Shown piece after piece: positions 59,986 through 64,000 of a stretch of DNA of 64,000 bases. Position numbers and translations under genes: made by a program. Each line of letters starts with the position of its first letter. The first letter of the stretch is position 1. Origin of the DNA: Actinomycetota bacterium (GTDB lineage: Bacteria > Actinomycetota > Geothermincolia > Geothermincolales > RBG-13-55-18); assembly GCA_040757835.1 (NCBI GenBank), contig JBFLWJ010000011.1, positions 1 to 64,000 of the forward strand, in the 5' to 3' direction. Below the pieces are notes generated by a model, which saw only the letters and a list, made by a program, of their open reading frames with translations, did no database searches and was not told the DNA's origin.

Positions 59986-60765
59986 ATGGGTAGAAGATTT
60001 GTGGACCTCAGCATCACCATCGAGGACGGCCTTCCCTCCGACCCACCGGCCATGATCCCCAGAGTCCTGTACATGGAACACGAGGCCGGGGCCGCCTCCA
60101 TGGCCGAGTATTTCCCCGGCATAGACCCCGCCAAAGACCTTCCGGGAGGTCTGGGATGGGCGGTGGAGATCCTCACCCTGGCCACCCACTCCGGCACCCA
60201 CCTCGACGCCCCCTGGCACTACCACCCCACCATGGACCGGGGGCGCCCCGCCTTCACCATCGAGGAGATCCCCCTGGAGTGGTGCATGGCCCCCGGGGTA
60301 GTGCTCGACTTCCGCCACTTCCCGGACGGGTACCGCGTCATGGCCGCGGACATGGAGGAGGCCTTCGAGAAGATGGGCTACGAGCTGGCGGAAGGGGACA
60401 TCGTGCTGGTGATGACCGGCGCGGATAAATACTGGGGCAAGCCGGATTACCTCCTCAAGGGCTGCGGCATGGGCAAGGAGGCCACGCTGTGGCTGCTGGA
60501 CCGCGGGGTCAAGATAACCGGCACCGACGCCTGGTCCTGGGATCGCCCCCTGCCCCTCATCGCCAAAGACTTCGAGGAGACCCACGACTCCTCGCTCATC
60601 TGGGAGGGCCACTTCGCGTCCATCGAGAAGGGCTACTGCCATATCGAGAAGCTGACCAACCTGGACCAGCTGCCGCCCCACGGCTTTACCTTCTTCTGCT
60701 TCCCCATCAAGATAAAGAAGGCCAGCGCGGGCTGGATACGTGCCGTGGCCCTCATCGAGGACTGA
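59986..60765 (+). CDS. Cyclase-family metal hydrolase (kynurenine formamidase-like)
   Basis: A 259-residue member of the cyclase/arylformamidase family. The metal motif 'THSGTHLDAPWHYHPT' (~69-84, HxGTHxDxPxH) is intact, 'GADKYWGKPDYLLKGCGMGKEA' and 'ITGTDAWSWDRP' are typical of the branch that includes isatin hydrolases and polyketide cyclases. It probably hydrolyses an amide or lactone. ATG 59986 has AGGAGG four to five bases upstream; the 11-residue upstream extension is rejected. Confidence 0.87.
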   Translation: MGRRFVDLSITIEDGLPSDPPAMIPRVLYMEHEAGAASMAEYFPGIDPAKDLPGGLGWAVEILTLATHSGTHLDAPWHYHPTMDRGRPAFTIEEIPLEWCMAPGVVLDFRHFPDGYRVMAADMEEAFEKMGYELAEGDIVLVMTGADKYWGKPDYLLKGCGMGKEATLWLLDRGVKITGTDAWSWDRPLPLIAKDFEETHDSSLIWEGHFASIEKGYCHIEKLTNLDQLPPHGFTFFCFPIKIKKASAGWIRAVALIED

Positions 60766-60820
60766 CGGCGGTCTGTTATATAATGTCCAGCAGCGGGCGG
60801 ACCGAGAGCTGGAGGAGGCG

Positions 60821-61678
60821 TTGGACGAGGTCAGGGAAGTAGACGAGCAGCTTGCACAGATGATGGAGAGGATCGCCGAGATTCACTCGTCCCATCCCGC
60901 CGCCATCTACCTGCCCTGCTTCTACCGCTCCGCGCCGCCGCGTATCTTCCTCTACCGTGACGCGGTGCGCATCCTCACCAAGGGCTCGACGGTACTCCAT
61001 TACGAGGTGGAGCCCTTGGACCTGGAGCGGGGCGGGTACCGGGAGGCCGAATCCGGGCGTTACCGCCTGGTCTACGAGTTCCTCCCCGGCAGGCGCTTCG
61101 AGCTGGAGCTGCAGGGGACGGTGATGGAGAAGGCCATCGCCCCCGGGGAGCTCATCGAGGAAGTCCGCGTCCTCCGCGAATACCTGGGCATATACGGCCT
61201 GGTGCCCATGGTGGAGATAGAGCGGACCGTGAAACCGGCCGGCGGCGGCGTGCCGCTGCGCATCCGCAAGCTCGACCCGGAGGTGGCCACCCCCGCATAC
61301 GCCCACGCGGGCGACGCCGGCCTGGATATATGCAGCGCGGAGGACCTGGTGCTGGAGCCGGGGGAGAGGGCCCTGGTGTCCACCGGGTTCGCCATGGCCC
61401 TGCCCGAGGGCTACGCCGCCTTCGTGCAGCCGCGCAGCGGGCTGGCTGCCCGCAGCGGCATCAGCATCGTCAACACCCCGGGCCTCATAGACTGCCATTA
61501 CCGCGGTGAGGTCAAGGTCGTCCTGGTCAACCTGGGGAAAGAGCCCTTCACGGTGAAGAAGGGCGACCGCATCGCCCAGATGGTGGTGCAACAGGTGGAG
61601 ACGGCCCGGATAGATGTGGTGGACGAGCTTGACGATACCGCGCGCGGCGAGGGAGGATTCGGCTCCACCGGCCTCTAA
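60821..61678 (+). CDS. dut: dUTP diphosphatase with extra N-terminal domain
   Basis: The C-terminal ~140 residues (from ~145) are a complete trimeric dUTPase: motif 1 'AHAGDAGLDICSAED', motif 2 'PRSGLAARSGI', motif 3 'NTPGLIDCHYRGEVKVVLVN', motif 4 'RIAQMVVQQ' and motif 5 'RGEGGFGSTGL'. It should cleave dUTP to dUMP and PPi. The N-terminal ~145 residues are not part of the family: an acidic helical start, then a beta-rich domain ('RIFLYRDAVRILTKGSTVLHY', 'YRLVYEFLPGRRFELEL') of unknown role. No stop or internal SD divides them. Start is uncertain; TTG 60821 has GGAGGAGG just upstream, ATG 60860 does not. Confidence 0.85.
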   Translation: MDEVREVDEQLAQMMERIAEIHSSHPAAIYLPCFYRSAPPRIFLYRDAVRILTKGSTVLHYEVEPLDLERGGYREAESGRYRLVYEFLPGRRFELELQGTVMEKAIAPGELIEEVRVLREYLGIYGLVPMVEIERTVKPAGGGVPLRIRKLDPEVATPAYAHAGDAGLDICSAEDLVLEPGERALVSTGFAMALPEGYAAFVQPRSGLAARSGISIVNTPGLIDCHYRGEVKVVLVNLGKEPFTVKKGDRIAQMVVQQVETARIDVVDELDDTARGEGGFGSTGL

Positions 61679-61990
61679 TAATAGGGTGAGGCCGCTTATC
61701 GCATGTTTATCGCGGGTGCAGGACGGCCCTCCTTTACATGCTCTGTGGAGTGTTCATATAATTGTCTGGGAAAGTCGACAGCAGACAACCGAGCCGGTAA
61801 ACGGAGGGGGTGAATTCCTACCTAATACATCCGCTCGTTATCCACTCAGCATCGCACGCGGTGATGCGTGAATTCCGGGGACCTCTACCGGATGAAGGGG
61901 GTGAGAGCAAGGATTGTATTTCAAATATGTGACTTGCACGAAAGGTATTCCTGAAAAAGTGTGGGAGAGACTCTAGCAAGGAGGTCATGC
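61679..61990 (+). other. Intergenic leader between dut and the peptide-binding protein gene
   Basis: About 310 bp without a gene. The promoter at 61733-61762 gives a ~220-base leader. I see no recognisable riboswitch. Confidence 0.35.
61733..61762 (+). promoter_or_regulatory. Promoter of the Opp/Dpp-type operon
   Basis: TTTACA (61733-61738), 18 bp, TATAAT (61757-61762): a good sigma-70-type promoter. Confidence 0.6.
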
Positions 61991-63604
61991 ATGAGAAAAG
62001 GCAAACTATTCGCAATCCTGCTGTTGGTGACGGTCCTGGCTGCTACCATGGCCATCATGTACAGCGGATGCGGCGAGGAAGAGGGAGGAGGCGGCGGCAA
62101 GGCGCAGCAGGGCGGTACTTTCTACTATTGCCTCAACGCCGAGCCCGTTTCCCTCGACCCAGCCCAGTTGCAGGAGTCGGAGGGCATCGCCGTGGGCAAG
62201 GCGATCTTCGACGGCCTCATGGACAACGACCCGGAGACCATGGAGCTCACGCCCGCCATGGCGGAGTCCTACGAGATCAACGACGACGCCACCGAGATCA
62301 CCTTCAACCTGAAGAAGGGCGTCAAGTTCCACAACGGCCGCGAGTGTACGGCGGAAGACTTCGTCTATTCCTGGAACCGCGTCTGCGACCCGGCGACGGC
62401 CAGCGAGGTGGCCTACCACCTGGCGCCGGTCAAGGGCTTCGACGAGTTCCAGGCCGGCACGGCCACGTCCCTGGAAGGCGTCGAGGCGGTGGACGACTAC
62501 ACCTTCAAGGTGACCCTCGCCTACCCCTACGCCGACTTCGTGTACCATACCGCTCACCCCGTTACCTCGCCCATCCCCAAGGAGGTAGTCGAGGAGGTCG
62601 GTAGCGAGAACTTCAGCGAGAACCCGGTGGGGACCGGCCCCTTCATGTTCGACTCGTGGACGCACGAGCAGCAGGTGGTGACCAGCAGGTTCGACGACTA
62701 CTACGGCGACGCGGCCTACCTGGACTCCGTGGTCTGGAAGATCTACATGGAGGAGGAGACTGCCTGGCAGGACTTCAAAGCCGGCACCCTCAACGACTGC
62801 CAAATCCCGCAGGGGCAGTTCGAGGCCGCGGCAGCGGAATACGGCGACCGCGCCCTCTTCGTGCCCATGATGGGCATCTACTACTACGGCTACAACATGA
62901 CCGCCGCGCCGTGGGCCAACAACCGCGACCTGCGCCAGGCGCTGAACTACGCGGTTGACCGCCAGACCCTGTGCGATGTGGTCATGGAGGGCCAGCGCAT
63001 CCCGGCTTCTGGCATTGTGCCCCCATCCATCCCCGGCTACCAGGAGGACGCCTCGGATTACACCTACGATGTGACCAAGGCCAACGAGCTGCTCACCAGC
63101 GCCGGTTTCCCCGGCGGCCAGGGGCTTCCCGCGCTCACGCTGGGATACAACACCGGCGGCGGGCACGAGGACCCGGCCCAGTTCATCCAGGGCAACCTGG
63201 CCGAGGTGGGCGTGAACGTCACCCTCGAAGGCTATGAGTGGGGCAGCTACCTCGACCTCATCCAGGCCGGGCAGGTGACCTTCTTCCGCATGGGCTGGCT
63301 GACGGACTACCCGATCATGGACAACTTCCTCTACCCATTGTTCCAGTCGGAGTCCGTTGACAACTTCACCATGTATAACAACCCCGAGGTAGACTCGATG
63401 CTGGAGGAGGCGCGCAGCACGGCCGAGGAGGCCGCGAGGCTTAACCTCTACCAGCAGGTGGAGCGCATGGTCCTCGAGGACGCCCCCATCATCCCCCTGA
63501 TGTACTACAAGACGTCGCGGGTCTACGGGGACGGGATCGGTGGATACATCCGCAGCGCCGACGACCTCACTCCCATGGAGCGGGTGTACTTCATCGCGGA
63601 ATAG
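61991..63604 (+). CDS. Peptide/oligopeptide-type ABC transporter substrate-binding lipoprotein
   Basis: A 537-residue SBP_bac_5 family lipoprotein. Signal MRKGK..., hydrophobic core, lipobox 'YSGC' with Cys at ~27, then an acidic Gly-rich tether. Family blocks are 'PVSLDPAQLQESEGIAVGKA', 'FNLKKGVKFHNGRECTAEDF' (the class signature) and 'NRDLRQALNYAVDRQTLCD'. It captures oligopeptides, nickel-chelates or similar solutes outside the membrane. ATG 61991 follows AAGGAGGT. First gene of an operon that runs past the window end. Confidence 0.93.
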   Translation: MRKGKLFAILLLVTVLAATMAIMYSGCGEEEGGGGGKAQQGGTFYYCLNAEPVSLDPAQLQESEGIAVGKAIFDGLMDNDPETMELTPAMAESYEINDDATEITFNLKKGVKFHNGRECTAEDFVYSWNRVCDPATASEVAYHLAPVKGFDEFQAGTATSLEGVEAVDDYTFKVTLAYPYADFVYHTAHPVTSPIPKEVVEEVGSENFSENPVGTGPFMFDSWTHEQQVVTSRFDDYYGDAAYLDSVVWKIYMEEETAWQDFKAGTLNDCQIPQGQFEAAAAEYGDRALFVPMMGIYYYGYNMTAAPWANNRDLRQALNYAVDRQTLCDVVMEGQRIPASGIVPPSIPGYQEDASDYTYDVTKANELLTSAGFPGGQGLPALTLGYNTGGGHEDPAQFIQGNLAEVGVNVTLEGYEWGSYLDLIQAGQVTFFRMGWLTDYPIMDNFLYPLFQSESVDNFTMYNNPEVDSMLEEARSTAEEAARLNLYQQVERMVLEDAPIIPLMYYKTSRVYGDGIGGYIRSADDLTPMERVYFIAE

Positions 63605-63632
63605 CAGGAAAAACGGCTGATGTAGGTCAGTT

Positions 63633-63665
63633 GGGGGCTCGCGAGAATCCTTGCGAGCCCCCTTT
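63633..63665 (+). terminator. Hairpin after the peptide-binding protein gene
   Basis: GGGGGCTCGC and GCGAGCCCCC form a 10-bp perfect stem with a 10-base loop, followed by TTTCC. It is 28 bp past the stop and lies inside the operon, so partial termination favouring the binding protein is likely. Confidence 0.7.
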
Positions 63666-63721
63666 CCGTGTGCTAACTTAACAATGCTCTCATAGTAACA
63701 GGGAGAGGTCGTTCGATTTAG

Positions 63722-64000
63722 ATGCTTATTTTCATTCTGCGCCGGCTCTACCAGACGGTTATCGTCGTGATCGGCGTCGTTTTTCTCATCTCCCTGCTCA
63801 TGTCCATCCTCCCCGGGGACGTGGCTCTGATGCGCGCGCCCAAGGGGGCCACAGAGGAGATGCTCCAGAACATCCGCGATAAGTACAACCTGGACGAGCC
63901 GTTCATGACCCGGTTCTGGCTCTATCTCAAGGGCCTCCCCACCTTCGACCTCGGCGAGTCCTACACTTACAAGCGCCCGGTCATGGACATCATCGCGGAG
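63722..64000 (+). CDS. Opp/Dpp-type ABC permease, 5' part only
   Basis: The first 93 codons of a permease, cut by the window end. Begins 'MLIFILRRLYQTVIVVIGVV' (first membrane helix), then 'LLMSILPGDVA' and 'IRDKYNLDEPFMTRFWLYLK', the standard N-terminal pattern of DppB/OppB. GGGAGAGG lies about 13 bases upstream of the ATG, rather far. Confidence 0.85.
   Translation, partial: MLIFILRRLYQTVIVVIGVVFLISLLMSILPGDVALMRAPKGATEEMLQNIRDKYNLDEPFMTRFWLYLKGLPTFDLGESYTYKRPVMDIIAE

Noticed and set aside
59830..60681. N-terminal extension of the second CxxCGxP protein
   Set aside because: This part is antisense to the cyclase-family gene and is not alignable to the paralogue, which begins at the equivalent of 59829.

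Overview
The window is 64 kb of high-GC bacterial chromosome carrying about 58 protein genes and one tRNA. The mixture points to a strict or facultative anaerobe of a deep-branching Actinomycetota lineage (Geothermincolia-like); this is an inference from gene content, not a phylogenetic result. The supporting signs are frequent GTG and TTG starts with good Shine-Dalgarno (SD) sites, apparently leaderless genes, MMPL exporters, an oxygen-sensitive dehydratase chemistry (4-hydroxybutyryl-CoA dehydratase-like and HgdB-like proteins) and an exported [NiFe] hydrogenase. The first 2.3 kb is clearly lower in GC than the rest.

Layout. 1-2300: two exported proteins, one of them apparently frameshifted at the left edge. 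2400-8200: an MprF/AglD-type flippase-like protein, a CDP-alcohol phosphatidyltransferase, and the tightly packed operon cysE-cysS-rlmB-yacP, then tRNA-Thr(TGT). 8500-14950: a NIPA/DMT-like transporter, a marR-mmpL pair, mnmA and thiM. 15400-22160: glpD, a methyltransferase, a CoA-disulfide reductase-like flavoprotein, a thiolase/DUF35 pair and an MBL-fold hydrolase. 22280-33880: a long-leader operon for an exported [NiFe] hydrogenase whose partners are a one-histidine four-helix membrane protein plus RnfC and RnfD homologues, followed by a maturation protease and hypF-C-D-E. 33884-40230: a 1187-residue secreted repeat protein, a methylmalonyl-CoA epimerase and two tandem DUF422 membrane proteins. 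41186-50407: a catabolic acyl-CoA cluster (enoyl-CoA hydratase, two HgdB/BcrC-like subunits, V4R protein, acyl-CoA ligase, zinc alcohol dehydrogenase) divergent from a 4-hydroxybutyryl-CoA dehydratase homologue, with a MarR regulator and a 19-bp palindromic operator. 51989-56673: a complete Liv-type ABC operon. 56805-59829: two members of an unrecognised family with duplicated CxxCGxP modules. 59986-64000: a cyclase-family hydrolase, a dUTPase with an extra N-terminal domain, and the start of an Opp/Dpp operon.

The most striking unexplained structure is a family of seven ~125-bp palindromic elements with 26-bp inverted ends starting GGGGTCAGGTCTTGG. They sit between genes, mostly touching the stop codon of one gene and ending 11-27 bp before the start of the next. 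Two further families share the GGGGTCAG/CTGACCCC ends but differ inside. They look like RAYT/REP-type or MITE-type non-autonomous elements with an unusual stop-codon-adjacent placement. The other main candidate for an undescribed system is the hydrogenase-RnfC-RnfD module, which lacks RnfA, B, E and G.
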